Assembly: GCA_016710365.1 (NCBI GenBank)
Contig: JADJVW010000023.1
Coordinates: forward strand, 62,001 to 126,000
Origin: Candidatus Caldilinea saccharophila
GTDB lineage: Bacteria; Chloroflexota; Anaerolineae; Caldilineales; Caldilineaceae
Reading direction: 5' to 3'
DNA length: 64,000 nt
Shown here: positions 39,401 through 47,873 of the stretch, one piece after another
Numbering within the stretch: position 1 is the first letter of the stretch
Layout of the letters: each line of letters begins with the position of its first letter
Notes under the pieces: model-generated
Seen by the model: the letters and a program-made list of their open reading frames with translations, nothing else
What the model was told of the DNA's origin: nothing
Databases searched by the model: none
Translations under genes and position numbers: made by a program

Positions 39401-39904
39401 ATGCAACCCTATCCTGTTTTAAACACACTCTTTCGCCATCACCTGTGGGCCAATCTCCAGCTTCTGGAACTGTGCAGCACGTTGAGCGAGGAGCAGCTTC
39501 AGGCCAGCGCGGTGGGCGGCTACGGCTCGATTGCTGACACGCTGCAGCACATGGTCCGCTCTGAACGTTCCTACTTTGCGCGCATCAGCACCGGCCAGCC
39601 CTATCGCAGTCCTGAAGACGCGCCGCCTTTGGATTTTGCCGAAATGGCGCAATGGCTCCGCCACAGCGGCGAGGGGCTGATCGAATGGGCGCCCACCGTG
39701 CAGGCAGCCGACAGCGTGGAAATCCAGTGGGACAATGGAGGCGTCATCGGGCCGATCCAGGTTCCCAAGGCCGTGCTACTCACGCAGGCGATCAACCATG
39801 CCACCGAACACCGCGCGCAGATCATGGCGATTCTCACGCAACTGGACATCGAGCCGCCCGAACTGGATGCCTGGTCGTATTTCGACACGCAGGATCTCAG
39901 GTAG
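39401..39904 (+). CDS. DinB family protein
   Basis: 167 residues with the four-helix DinB/YfiT fold. The expected metal-ligand histidines are at HHLWAN in helix 1, DTLQHMVRSE in helix 2 and NHATEHRAQI in helix 3. Members are metal-dependent thiol-linked enzymes or stress proteins; the role here is unknown. GGAGAAACC precedes ATG 39401. Confidence 0.87.
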   Translation: MQPYPVLNTLFRHHLWANLQLLELCSTLSEEQLQASAVGGYGSIADTLQHMVRSERSYFARISTGQPYRSPEDAPPLDFAEMAQWLRHSGEGLIEWAPTVQAADSVEIQWDNGGVIGPIQVPKAVLLTQAINHATEHRAQIMAILTQLDIEPPELDAWSYFDTQDLR

Positions 39905-40122
39905 TCGTAATAATCACACAATCAAGCAATCAATCCAGCGATCTCCCAAAGGTCAGCGCGCCGGCGTTGCGAGCGTTGACCGCGGCCGGTATTCAACAAT
40001 TGGAGCAACTGACGCAGGTTAGCGAGACGGAACTTTTACGGCTGCACGGCATGGGCCCCAAGGCGATCGGACAACTGCGCCAGGTGCTGGCTGCCAAGGG
40101 ATTGACCTTTGCTGACGAATAA
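39904..40122 (+). CDS. Small helix-hairpin-helix protein (RpoA C-terminal-like), start not resolved
   Basis: The frame overlaps the dinB stop and codes for about 72 residues, ending PKVSAPALRALTAAGI, QLEQLTQVSETELLRLHGMG, PKAIGQLRQVLAAKGL. The two helix-hairpin-helix motifs are like those of the RNA polymerase alpha C-terminal domain, a DNA-binding module. No ATG or good GTG is found between 39904 and the conserved part, so the start is a rare codon, overlaps dinB, or has been damaged by a slip. Confidence 0.6.
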   Translation, partial: VVIITQSSNQSSDLPKVSAPALRALTAAGIQQLEQLTQVSETELLRLHGMGPKAIGQLRQVLAAKGLTFADE

Positions 40123-40235
40123 TCGTCAGTTTCCCAAAAACTCATGTCGAATTCCGGGGCGGCTTGTTCGACGTATCTGTAGAGCGGGGAATCTGCCGCT
40201 CCAGTTGAACCAACATTACACAAGGAGAACACACA

Positions 40236-40653
40236 ATGCGAGTCATGGTTTTGGTCAAAGCCAGCGAAGAGAGCGAAGCAGGTGTGATGCCCAGCACGGA
40301 GATGCTGACTGAAATGGGCAGCGCATAACGAGCAACTGGTCAAGGCGGGCGTGATGCTGGCGGGTGAAGGCTTGCAGGCCAGCAACAAAGGCGTGCGCGT
40401 CTACTTTTCTGGCAAGGAGCGCAACGTGGTCGATGGCCCCTTCACCGAAGCCAAGGAGCTGATCGCCGGCTTCTGGATCTGGCAGGTGAAGTCGATGGAG
40501 GAAGCCGTGGAGTGGGCGAAACGCAGCCCCTTCCAGGACGGCCAGCTAGAGCTGCGTCAGGTCTTTGAGACGGAGGACTTCGGCGAGGAACTGACGCCCG
40601 ATCTGCGCGAACAGGAAGATCGGATGCGCACACAAACCGCGGCGAAGGCGTAG
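40236..40653 (+). CDS. YCII/DGPF-domain protein, frame slip near 40320
   Basis: The start MRVMVLVKASEESEAG follows AAGGAG, and the frame then stops at 40333. The rest in the next frame, HNEQLVKAGVMLAGEGL, VVDGPFTEAKELIAGFWIW and the C-terminal helix, is the DGPF-motif subgroup of the YCII family. One extra or two missing bases at 40320 join them to about 138 residues. DGPF proteins are the standard genomic partners of ECF42 sigma factors; one follows 96 bases downstream. Confidence 0.85.
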
Positions 40654-40749
40654 GAGATGGCGCGCAATTGCCAACAAGGAGTCCGGCTTTCTAAAATCAA
40701 GTATACTGAAAGCCGGACTTCTGCCCCGGCAAAGTAAGCGGTAAATCTC

Positions 40750-42027
40750 ATGACAGTACCCGCCATCCAGCGCACCATCGCCGCGGTCTGGCGCATCGAG
40801 TCGGCCAGGCTGATCGCCGCGCTGGCGCGGCTGGTGGGCGATGTCGGTCTGGCCGAAGATTTGGCGCAGGACGCGCTGGTGGCGGCGTTGGAGCAGTGGC
40901 CTGTCGAGGGCGTGCCGGAGAAGCCGGGCGCCTGGCTGATGACGGTGGCGAAACGGCGGGCGATCGACCGCATTCGGCGTGACCAGGTATCGGCGCGCAA
41001 ATATGCCGAATTGGGCCGGCAGCTTGAGGCGGAGCAGGACCAGGCTGCGGTGGATGGTGGGCAGACCATTGTCGATGACGTCGGCGACGATCTGCTGCGG
41101 CTGATCTTCATCGCCTGCCACCTGGCGTTCTCCACCGAGGCGCGGGTGGCGCTGACGCTGCGGCTGCTGGGCGGCTTGACCACCGCGGAAATTGGCCGCG
41201 CCTTCCTGACGCCGGAGTCCACCATCGCTCAGCGCATCGTGCGCGCCAAGCGCACCCTCGCCGCCGCTAACATTCCGTTTGAACTGCCGGACGCGGCGGC
41301 CAGAAATGCGCGCCTCTCTGCGGTGCTGGCAGTGATCTACCTGATCTTCAACGAGGGCTACGCGGCGACGGCCGGCGAAGCGTGGATCCGCCCTGACCTT
41401 TGCGAGGATGCGCTGCGACTGGGGCGTATCCTCGCCGAACTGACGCCGCGGGAGCCAGAGGTGCACGGTCTGGTGGCGCTGATGGAGCTGCAGACGTCGC
41501 GGCTGCGTGCACGCCCCGGCCCGGCCGGCGAGCCGATCCTGCTGCTCGACCAGAATAGCGCACGCTGGGACTATCTGCTCATCCAGCGCGGGCTTGCTGC
41601 GCTCCAGCGGGCGGAGAAGCTTGGCGGCGCGCACGGCCCCTATGCGCTGCAGGCCGCCATCGCCGCGTGCCATGCGCGGGCGCGCACCGCTGAAGCCACC
41701 GACTGGCAACAGATCGCCGCGCTCTATGATGCGCTGGCGCAACTCACACCGTCGCCGATCGTGGAGTTGAACCGCGCCGTTGCCCTGGGTATGGCCTACG
41801 GCCCGGCGGTGGGGTTGGAATTGGTCGACCTGCTGAATACGGAGCCGGCGCTGGCCGGTTATCACCTGCTGCCCAGCGTGCGCAGCGATCTGCTGGCGCG
41901 GCTGGGGCGCAACGAGGAAGCGCGCGCCGAATTCGCACGCGCCGCGGCGTTGACGCAAAATGCGCGCGAGCGTGACCTGCTGCTGGCGCGCCTGCATGCG
42001 TTGGACGCAGCGCCCGACTCCCGCTAG
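40750..42027 (+). CDS. ECF sigma factor, ECF42-like with TPR-like C-terminal extension
   Basis: 425 residues. Region 2 is ALARLVGDVGLAEDLAQDAL and MTVAKRRAIDRIRRDQ; region 4 is GLTTAEIGRAFLTPESTIAQRI. The long C-terminal half (about residues 190-425: LIFNEGYAATAGE, VHGLVALMELQTSR, SPIVELNRAVALG, YHLLPSVRSDLLARLG) is the TPR-like extension of the ECF42/RpoE-DUF6596 group. Such sigma factors lack a classical anti-sigma factor and are thought to be controlled through this extension; their targets usually include the DGPF gene, which is adjacent here. Confidence 0.9.
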   Translation: MTVPAIQRTIAAVWRIESARLIAALARLVGDVGLAEDLAQDALVAALEQWPVEGVPEKPGAWLMTVAKRRAIDRIRRDQVSARKYAELGRQLEAEQDQAAVDGGQTIVDDVGDDLLRLIFIACHLAFSTEARVALTLRLLGGLTTAEIGRAFLTPESTIAQRIVRAKRTLAAANIPFELPDAAARNARLSAVLAVIYLIFNEGYAATAGEAWIRPDLCEDALRLGRILAELTPREPEVHGLVALMELQTSRLRARPGPAGEPILLLDQNSARWDYLLIQRGLAALQRAEKLGGAHGPYALQAAIAACHARARTAEATDWQQIAALYDALAQLTPSPIVELNRAVALGMAYGPAVGLELVDLLNTEPALAGYHLLPSVRSDLLARLGRNEEARAEFARAAALTQNARERDLLLARLHALDAAPDSR

Positions 42028-42368
42028 TCCGCATCAAGTTTGCTCAACAATTCGTCGGCGGCTTGCTCAATGGCGGTATAGTCATACTGGGCGGCGCGCT
42101 GTTTGGCGGCAATCAGCCCGCTGCGATGCAGCCGTTGAAAATCACCGTAGGGGAATTTGTAACGCTCTTTGGTCTCGGGGTTCGCATCGGGTTCAATGGC
42201 TAAAAACCACTCGCCGTAGGCTTCCCATCCATGGGCCTCCTGATATTCATTTTCCGCGTCACTGCTGGGCTGCGCAGCGTTCCAGTCACTCTCCAGCACA
42301 TAGTGGTGGCTCTTGAGAAACTGGTGCGCCTTTTTGAGCGCCTTCTCATTGACATCAAGCTTTGCCAT
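42024..42368 (-). CDS. Conserved hypothetical protein, 114 residues
   Basis: The gene starts at ATG 42368 behind AAGGAGGCCACG, a near-perfect ribosome site. The acidic, helical protein includes YVLESDWNAAQPS, GEWFLAIEPDANPETKERYK and LHRSGLIAAKQRAAQYDY. The last part recalls a motif in phage prohead-type proteins but is not enough for assignment. Its stop codon shares CTAG with the stop of the convergent sigma factor gene. Confidence 0.75.
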   Translation of the reverse strand: MAKLDVNEKALKKAHQFLKSHHYVLESDWNAAQPSSDAENEYQEAHGWEAYGEWFLAIEPDANPETKERYKFPYGDFQRLHRSGLIAAKQRAAQYDYTAIEQAADELLSKLDAD

Positions 42369-42569
42369 CGTGGCCTCCTTGTGGATGATTCACTTGCGGC
42401 GTCTTTACGGCTGGCTAGATTTTGTGGCCGGACGCCGGTTTTGGTGTATCTTCACTGTAACAAGCTCAGCGGGGAATGGAATCACTCCAGGCACAGAGGA
42501 AGATTCAAGCAAGGGTACAACCTCTCATTCCGTTGCGCTGATGGAGACACAGGGAAGGAGAAGATTGTC

Positions 42570-43184
42570 ATGAACGGCAGCCGGCTAACCAACATGGTTT
42601 CGTTTTCCTGGTTGCTCATGCTGTTGGTTGTGCTATTGGTTGTGCTGCTGGCTGGCTGCACGCCGCTGGCAACGCTGGACAACCCATCCGATGCAGCAGC
42701 AAGCGAACTGTCCAATGTCGCCACCAGTGCGTCCATCAATGCGGCTGAGGTCTATGCTGCCGTTGTGCGGCGGATTTACACGATCGATGACACTTTTGGC
42801 GGCGCATTGCAGCCGGCCCGGGTTTACCTGATCGGCCAGACCGATGACCGCATCGGCGATCCCGGTCTTGCGCAACTGCCTGCTCAGCCTATCAATGCAG
42901 CGACCCGGCAAGCCATGGTCGCACAGTTGGCCGACCTGCCCGCGCAGTGGGTGTGGGTGGAGCGCCGCGAGGATGTTCCTCTCAGGCCAGAAGATGGCAG
43001 GATCGAGGGCGAGGGCGTCCTCATCACCCTCGGCAACATACATCCGCAAGCGGACGGCACGCTGCTGGTCTCCGGCAGCATCTATGTCGCCAGTTTGGCG
43101 GGTGGCGGCCAGACCTTTATCCTGGAAGAGACAGCAGACGGCTGGACAGTGACGGGCACAACGGGCGTTGTCTGGATCAGTTGA
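42570..43184 (+). CDS. Lipoprotein of unknown function
   Basis: 204 residues. The signal peptide VVLLVVLLAGC is a clear lipobox. The mature part (AAEVYAAVVRRIYTIDDTFG, VYLIGQTDD, VWVERREDVPL, then TLGNIHPQADGTLLVSGSIY and TADGWTVTGTTG) resembles exported domains of unknown function found near sigma factors and stress genes. It would sit on the outer face of the membrane. ATG 42570 follows GGGAAGGAG. Confidence 0.78.
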   Translation: MNGSRLTNMVSFSWLLMLLVVLLVVLLAGCTPLATLDNPSDAAASELSNVATSASINAAEVYAAVVRRIYTIDDTFGGALQPARVYLIGQTDDRIGDPGLAQLPAQPINAATRQAMVAQLADLPAQWVWVERREDVPLRPEDGRIEGEGVLITLGNIHPQADGTLLVSGSIYVASLAGGGQTFILEETADGWTVTGTTGVVWIS

Positions 43185-43250
43185 CGGCTCTCTGCTGAAA
43201 GCACGATAGTCGGCCCCAGCGGAAGACGAGAAGGATTTTTGGAGGAAAAA

Positions 43251-43445
43251 ATGGACGAACAACCCAACAAACAAAGCAGGCAGAGCGGCAGCGGGATTGG
43301 CGTCGGCATTGCCGTCGGCGTGGCGATCGGCGCGGCGTTGGGCGTGGCGATGGACAACATTGGCGTGGGCGTGGCGCTGGGCGTGGCGATCGGTGCGGGC
43401 GTTGGCGCCGCGCTGGAACAGAACCAAAAAGAACGCACGGAGTAA
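43251..43445 (+). CDS. Glycine-zipper membrane peptide
   Basis: 64 residues from ATG 43251 after GGAGG. A polar start (DEQPNKQSRQ) is followed by one long Gly/Ala/Val region with repeated G-x3-G spacing (GIGVGIAVGVAIGAALGVAM and then a second run), and a charged end. Glycine zippers pack membrane helices into oligomers or channels. Similar small proteins occur in many bacteria without known function. Confidence 0.72.
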   Translation: MDEQPNKQSRQSGSGIGVGIAVGVAIGAALGVAMDNIGVGVALGVAIGAGVGAALEQNQKERTE

Positions 43446-43483
43446 GGGAAGGTGTGTGCGCTGCGTCCCAGATGATAGGGTGC

Positions 43484-43544
43484 GTGCGTCGCACTGGTCA
43501 AAGGTGGCGTCGCCAAGAATCCTCTGTCGACCAGTGCGACGCAC
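43484..43544. repeat. 16-bp perfect inverted repeat
   Basis: GTGCGTCGCACTGGTC (43484-43499) is matched exactly by 43529-43544, with a 29-base loop. It lies after the glycine-zipper gene and probably ends that transcript. Confidence 0.6.
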
Positions 43545-43595
43545 GCCGGTGTTGAACTCACCAAAGTTCTGGTACGCGCCTGCGCTGCGCAGCGC

Positions 43596-43624
43596 TTGAC
43601 AATCCAACTTGCTTCTGGCAAGAT
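43596..43624 (+). promoter_or_regulatory. Candidate promoter of the ABC-exporter leader
   Basis: A perfect TTGACA (43596-43601) and CAAGAT (43619-43624), spaced by 17 bases. The -10 box is weak. The palindrome GCGCTGCGCAGCGC overlaps the upstream edge and might be an operator. Transcription from here would give a leader of about 340 nucleotides before the transporter gene. Confidence 0.5.
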
Positions 43625-43677
43625 GCCGCTCGTTACGATTGATCGCGAAAGTTATTCACAGAAAGGAGGGATTCATC

Positions 43678-43755
43678 ATGATGCGCAGCCACAATCTATC
43701 TACGATGAGCACCACTCCTGTGAGCGCGTTGCCACAGCGGTGCGCCGCGCCATAA
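43678..43755 (+). CDS. Leader peptide of 25 residues upstream of the ABC exporter
   Basis: ATG 43678 lies eight bases after AAAGGAGGG, the strongest ribosome site in the region. The frame codes for a 25-residue peptide beginning MMRSHNLSTMST and ending ALPQRCAAP before TAA at 43753. An intrinsic terminator begins 30 bases later. The combination of promoter, short well-translated frame and terminator is the layout of ribosome-stalling attenuators such as those before bmrCD or erm genes. It is too short for statistical gene support. Confidence 0.55.
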   Translation: MMRSHNLSTMSTTPVSALPQRCAAP

Positions 43756-43784
43756 TTTGGCCAGACGCCCTCTTTGCTTCAAAC

Positions 43785-43819
43785 AAGGTCACATGAGCAG
43801 GTGCTCTGTGGCCTTTTTT
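43785..43819 (+). terminator. Leader terminator 1
   Basis: AAGGTCACA pairs with TGTGGCCTT (one G-U) around an inner GAGCA/TGCTC stem, followed by TTTTTT at 43814-43819. A good intrinsic terminator lying before, not after, the transporter gene. Confidence 0.8.
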
Positions 43820-43917
43820 GTTTCCCTTGATGCGTACAGGTTAATGTGCTTGGGAAGCAGAAGTCACGGGATAGATTTTCCCTGCCCGTGATCTTGGCAT
43901 GGTTGAACTGGATCGGC

Positions 43918-43944
43918 AGCGGGCCTTATCCGCTGCTTTTTTGA
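43918..43944 (+). terminator. Leader terminator 2
   Basis: GCAGCGG (43918-43924) pairs with CCGCTGC (43932-43938), followed directly by TTTTTT. It ends 26 bases before the transporter start. A further hairpin, TCACGGG/CCCGTGA (43866-43893), lies between the two terminators. Confidence 0.78.
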
Positions 43945-43970
43945 TTGGTGGCAACTGAGGAGAAAGCTCT

Positions 43971-45706
43971 GTGAATGCTCGCCGTAAGAAGTTTTTGTCG
44001 TATTACAGACCGTATTGGCGATTGCTACTCGCCGACATGATCTGCGCCCTGATTCTGTCCGCCACGGCGCTGGCGCTGCCCTTATGCATCCGCATTATCA
44101 CCAAAGACATATTGGAAAAGCCGGGACCGGACGCGCTCAACCAGATCTTTGCGATGGGCGCGCTGATGCTGGCTCTGATCGCGGTGTATACGCTGTGTGA
44201 CATGTTTGTCGGTTATCAGGGCCATGTCATGGGCGCGCTGATGGAGCGCGACATGCGCAGCGAATTGTTTGAGCACTATCAGAAGCTGTCGTTCGGTTTT
44301 TACGACGAACAGAAGGTGGGCCAGTTGATGACGCGGCTCACCAATGATTCGTTCGACATGTCCGAGTTGTATCATCACGGGCCGGAAGATATCGTCATTT
44401 CGACCTTGAATTTTATCGGGGCCTTGATTATTTTGGTCAACATCAATCGGGAACTGACCTTTATCGTTCTCATCTTTGTGCCCATCATGGCCGCGTACGC
44501 CTTTGTCTTCAACCGGCAGATGAAGCGCGCCATGCGCATAAGCAAGGATCGCATCGGCGACATCAACACCCAGGTGGAAGATACGCTGGCGGGCATCCGT
44601 ACGGTAAAGTCGTTTTCCAATGAAGCAGTGGAGACCCAGAAGTTTGCGACCGAAAATGATCGGCTTGTGGAAAGCCGGCGCCAGGAAATTCGCAGCGAGA
44701 CCTACTTCTTTGAAGGCTTGATCGGCTTTACCCAACTTCTGACCCTGGTCGTCGTCGTCTTTGGCGCGGTCAGCATTGTGCAGGCGACGCTGGATCTGGC
44801 CGATCTGCTCACCTTTCTGCTCTACGTCGGCATCCTGATCGAACCCATCAAGCGCTTTGGCAATTTTACGCGGCTCTATCAGGAGGGCATGGCCGGCTTC
44901 GAGCGCTTTATGGAAGTGCTGGAGGTGGCGCCGGACATCAAGGACGCCGCCGATGCAGTCGAACTGGCGCAGGTGCAGGGCCATGTGAGCTTCAAGAACG
45001 TGACCTTCAAGTACAAACCAGGCGTTGAGGATGTGCTGCAAAAGCTTTCGTTGGAGATCAAGGCCGGCGAATTTGTGGCATTGGTCGGCGCTTCGGGTGT
45101 GGGCAAAACTACGCTCTGCTCGCTGATTCCACGCTTTTATGAAGTGCAGGCGGGGAGATCCTGCTCGACGGCGTGAATATCCGCGACATTCGCCTGTGCT
45201 CTTTGCGCAGCAACATCGGCATCGTCCAGCAGGATGTCTACCTCTTTGCCGGCGCCGTGGCCGACAATATCCGCTATGGGAAACTCGATGCAAGCGAGGA
45301 GGAGATCGTCGCAGCGGCCAAACAGGCCAATGCCCACGATTTCATCATGGCGCTGCCGCACGGCTACGCCACGGACATCGGCCAGCGCGGCGTCAAACTA
45401 TCGGGCGGGCAGAAGCAGCGGCTGAGCATTGCGCGCGTCTTTCTCAAGGACCCGCCGCTGATCATCTTCGATGAGGCGACGAGCGCGCTGGACAACGAAA
45501 GTGAAAAAGCCGTGCGCGATTCGCTGGAGAAACTGAGCAACAACCGCACGACGCTGGTGATCGCCCATCGCTTGTCGACCGTTCGCAATGCGGAGAGAAT
45601 TGTTGTGTTGGCGAACAACGGGATTGCCGAACAGGGCACACATGACGAGCTGATTGCGCAGGAGGGCGTCTACGCAAATTTATACAACCTGCAACTGCAT
45701 CTGTAA
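43971..45706 (+). CDS. ABC exporter, fused membrane and ATPase domains, one-base slip
   Basis: Residues 1-320 hold six membrane helices of the type I exporter fold (LSFGFYDEQKVGQLMTRLTN, GIRTVKSFSNE). Residues 340-578 are the ATPase: Walker A GASGVGKTT, signature LSGGQKQRL, Walker B LIIFDEATSALD and the H-loop IAHRLST. At about 45150 one G is missing from a G run (GCGGGGAGATC), which splits the gene; the restored length is 578 residues. A homodimer would export drugs or lipids. GTG 43971 follows AGGAGA. It is preceded by two terminators and a leader peptide. Confidence 0.9.
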
Positions 45707-45768
45707 GGGTGGCCAGGCCGCAGCCTTCGCATGGGTGGGCTACAATGCGCGCGTTCAGCAATCATCGG

Positions 45769-46722
45769 TTAGCTGACACTCGCCACCAACGTTCGCATCC
45801 GTGCTGCCGTGGCCAGCAGCGTGGCCCAGTCGCCCAGATAGGCGTTATAGGCCAGGTGATCGAGGCCGATATGCAGATAGCAGGCTGCCAATCTTGCTGC
45901 CTTGTCTGCCGGTTCGTAGCCGATCGCACGCCAGTGCGCTTCAAGCTGCGTTCGGAGGTAAGGCACGTCCAGTTGCGGCGACCACGGCGCCCAGAACTCA
46001 AACCAGGCCAGTTCATACAGATGGTCGCCGTAGAGCGAACAGCCCCAGTCGAAGACGCCCGTGATCGCTGCATCCTGCACCAGCACGTTGCGGTTGATCA
46101 GGTCGCAGTGCAGCAGGCCGCGCGGGACGCCATCGCTGGCCATTTGCTTGAGCAGATCGTAGCCCCAGGCAAAGGCCGCCTCTCCCTGTGGCGAGAATTC
46201 GGCCAGCCGGGCGCGCCAGCCGTAGGTGCGGCGTTCGGGTGTATCCACGTTCACGGCCAGCAGATGCTCGGTCCAGCTTGCCGTGGCGGCATTGCCGTCC
46301 GCTCCCCAGCCGCCAACGCCGGTGGTGACGGAGATGTCCGCCATGCGCATCGCTTCCAATGCCGTAACAAGCGAGGGAACCAGCGCACGCCACTGTGCCG
46401 CGCCGACCTCTTCGAGCGGCGTGCCGTGGACGCGCGTGGAGATCGCATAGTAGCCATCTTTGTATGCGCCGATGTCGAGCAAGTCCGGGATCGGCAGAGC
46501 GGGCGATGCGTAGCGATGCGCCCGCTGGTCCTTCTCGAAATCGTCAACATAGCGGCCAAAGCGGATCGCCAGATTGCGCCCATCTTGGCGAAAGCCAAAG
46601 CAGCGTGACCACGCGCCTGCGCCGATGAGGGTCACTTGCGCCGGGGCATCGCCCAGATAATTGGTAAGAAATGCCTGTGCTTCGTCAATACCGATGGTGG
46701 AGTTGCTGTTACGGGTTGTCAT
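45769..46722 (-). CDS. Aminoglycoside phosphotransferase family protein, hygromycin-kinase-like
   Basis: 317 residues of the APH fold. The catalytic loop is GLLHCDLINRNVLV and the metal-binding motif is GVFDWGCSLYGDHLYELAWF, followed by EFWAPW. This arrangement, including the Trp-rich segment after DWG/S, resembles hygromycin B 4-kinases more than APH(3') enzymes. It may inactivate an aminoglycoside or phosphorylate a sugar metabolite; being next to a leader-controlled exporter favours a resistance role. Substrate is inferred. Confidence 0.8.
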   Translation of the reverse strand: MTTRNSNSTIGIDEAQAFLTNYLGDAPAQVTLIGAGAWSRCFGFRQDGRNLAIRFGRYVDDFEKDQRAHRYASPALPIPDLLDIGAYKDGYYAISTRVHGTPLEEVGAAQWRALVPSLVTALEAMRMADISVTTGVGGWGADGNAATASWTEHLLAVNVDTPERRTYGWRARLAEFSPQGEAAFAWGYDLLKQMASDGVPRGLLHCDLINRNVLVQDAAITGVFDWGCSLYGDHLYELAWFEFWAPWSPQLDVPYLRTQLEAHWRAIGYEPADKAARLAACYLHIGLDHLAYNAYLGDWATLLATAARMRTLVASVS

Positions 46723-46799
46723 GCTTTCTTTTACCTGACAAACTCACGAAGAGTTGTTTCAACACCAGCCACGGGACAATACCAGACTGCTTACGAAAA

Positions 46800-47363
46800 G
46801 TCTATATCGGGATCATCCGCGCCGTGCCGCAGCTTGCCCGGCTGCTGCGCGCACGGCAAGCCTACGGCGTCTCCCTGGACTCGGCAGCGACCAGTTCTGT
46901 CGTGAGCTTTGGCTGGGCTGCCTACGGGTTACTGACCGGCCAGATTTTCGTCAGCCTGGCCACCGGCTCATCCGGCTTCATCTTTGCGCTGATCGCCCTG
47001 TTTGCTGTGCGCTTTGGGCGCAGCATCAAGGAGATCAAGGTCGCGCCGTTCTGGGCCGTGGTGCTGGTGGGTTCGGGCGTGCTCTTTGGCAAGCAGGGAT
47101 TGGGCATCATGCTGCCGGTGAGCGTGCTGGCGGCGAACATTCCGCAGCTTTGGGTCGCCTATCGCGAAGGCAACCTCACCGACCTGTCGCTGGGCGCCTG
47201 GGCGCTTTCGATCTCCGACGGGCTGGTGTGGGGTATCTATTCGCTTATCCAGCAGGACTTCTCCATCATGGTCTTTGCCCTTTTCCAGTTGACCACGAGC
47301 GGGCTGATCGTATTGTTGAAACTTCTGCACGGCGCAAAGCTGCGCCACGCCAGCCCGGCCTGA
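46800..47363 (+). CDS. PQ-loop (SemiSWEET-type) repeat membrane protein, start not resolved
   Basis: Two PQ-loop repeats are seen: AVPQLARLLRARQAYGVSLD with SFGWAAYGLLTGQ, and ANIPQLWVAYREGNLTDLSL with DGLVWGIYSLIQQD. Each repeat has about three membrane helices, as in sugar or lysosomal-type PQ-loop carriers. The frame has no start codon between the divergent kinase start (46722) and the first repeat, whose first helix is missing. The gene may be 5'-truncated by a deletion or slip. Confidence 0.68.
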   Translation, partial: VYIGIIRAVPQLARLLRARQAYGVSLDSAATSSVVSFGWAAYGLLTGQIFVSLATGSSGFIFALIALFAVRFGRSIKEIKVAPFWAVVLVGSGVLFGKQGLGIMLPVSVLAANIPQLWVAYREGNLTDLSLGAWALSISDGLVWGIYSLIQQDFSIMVFALFQLTTSGLIVLLKLLHGAKLRHASPA

Positions 47364-47684
47364 GGATAAGGCCGGACCATCAATCTTGGCCGAGAGATGC
47401 AAAGAGCACGAAGAGACGTGCTGCTGCTTTACCGCTCATCACAGGGTGGCTGCATTGGGGGTTGCCCACCCAATGCAGCCACTCAATGCCCTCTTCCCCG
47501 AGAGTTGATTGGATAGTCACAGATCCTCGCCAGAGCGGGCGTCATAGAACGTCTTGCCAGGCCGCCTGGGCGTGGCTATACTTGAGCAGGCAAAGTAGAT
47601 TTTCGACCCAGCACTCACTGCGCTCCAATCGTTGGGTGCGCCTCGGATCGTTATGTCGGTGTTTTAGCTCCGATAAATACAGCT
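47364..47684. other. Intergenic region after the PQ-loop gene
   Basis: These 321 bases hold one clear inverted repeat: GTGGCTGCATTGGG (47446-47459) matched exactly by 47469-47482 over a 9-base loop, probably a terminator. No gene is supported in the remainder. Confidence 0.55.
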
Positions 47685-47873
47685 ATGGATGAACTACAGG
47701 AGAACGAACAATACTTCTTTACTCAAAAGACTCTCGATGAACTTGAGGCCTTTCTTGATCGATGTGCACCTGTGTGTTGTCTGTGCAATGCGTCTCCTTT
47801 TCTGCGGAGTAAATCCATTGAGAGAAGCAAGGAACTCATCATGCAAAGCGTGGCGGAAATAGAGCGTGGATAA
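47685..47873 (+). CDS. Small hypothetical protein overlapping hypF start
   Basis: 62 residues from ATG 47685: an acidic helix (DELQENEQYFFTQKTLDELE), a cysteine-rich middle (DRCAPVCCLCNAS) and a basic helical end. It overlaps the hypF start by eight bases, which suggests translational coupling, but it has no clear ribosome site and no recognised family. The base composition is lower in GC than its neighbours. Confidence 0.4.
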   Translation: MDELQENEQYFFTQKTLDELEAFLDRCAPVCCLCNASPFLRSKSIERSKELIMQSVAEIERG

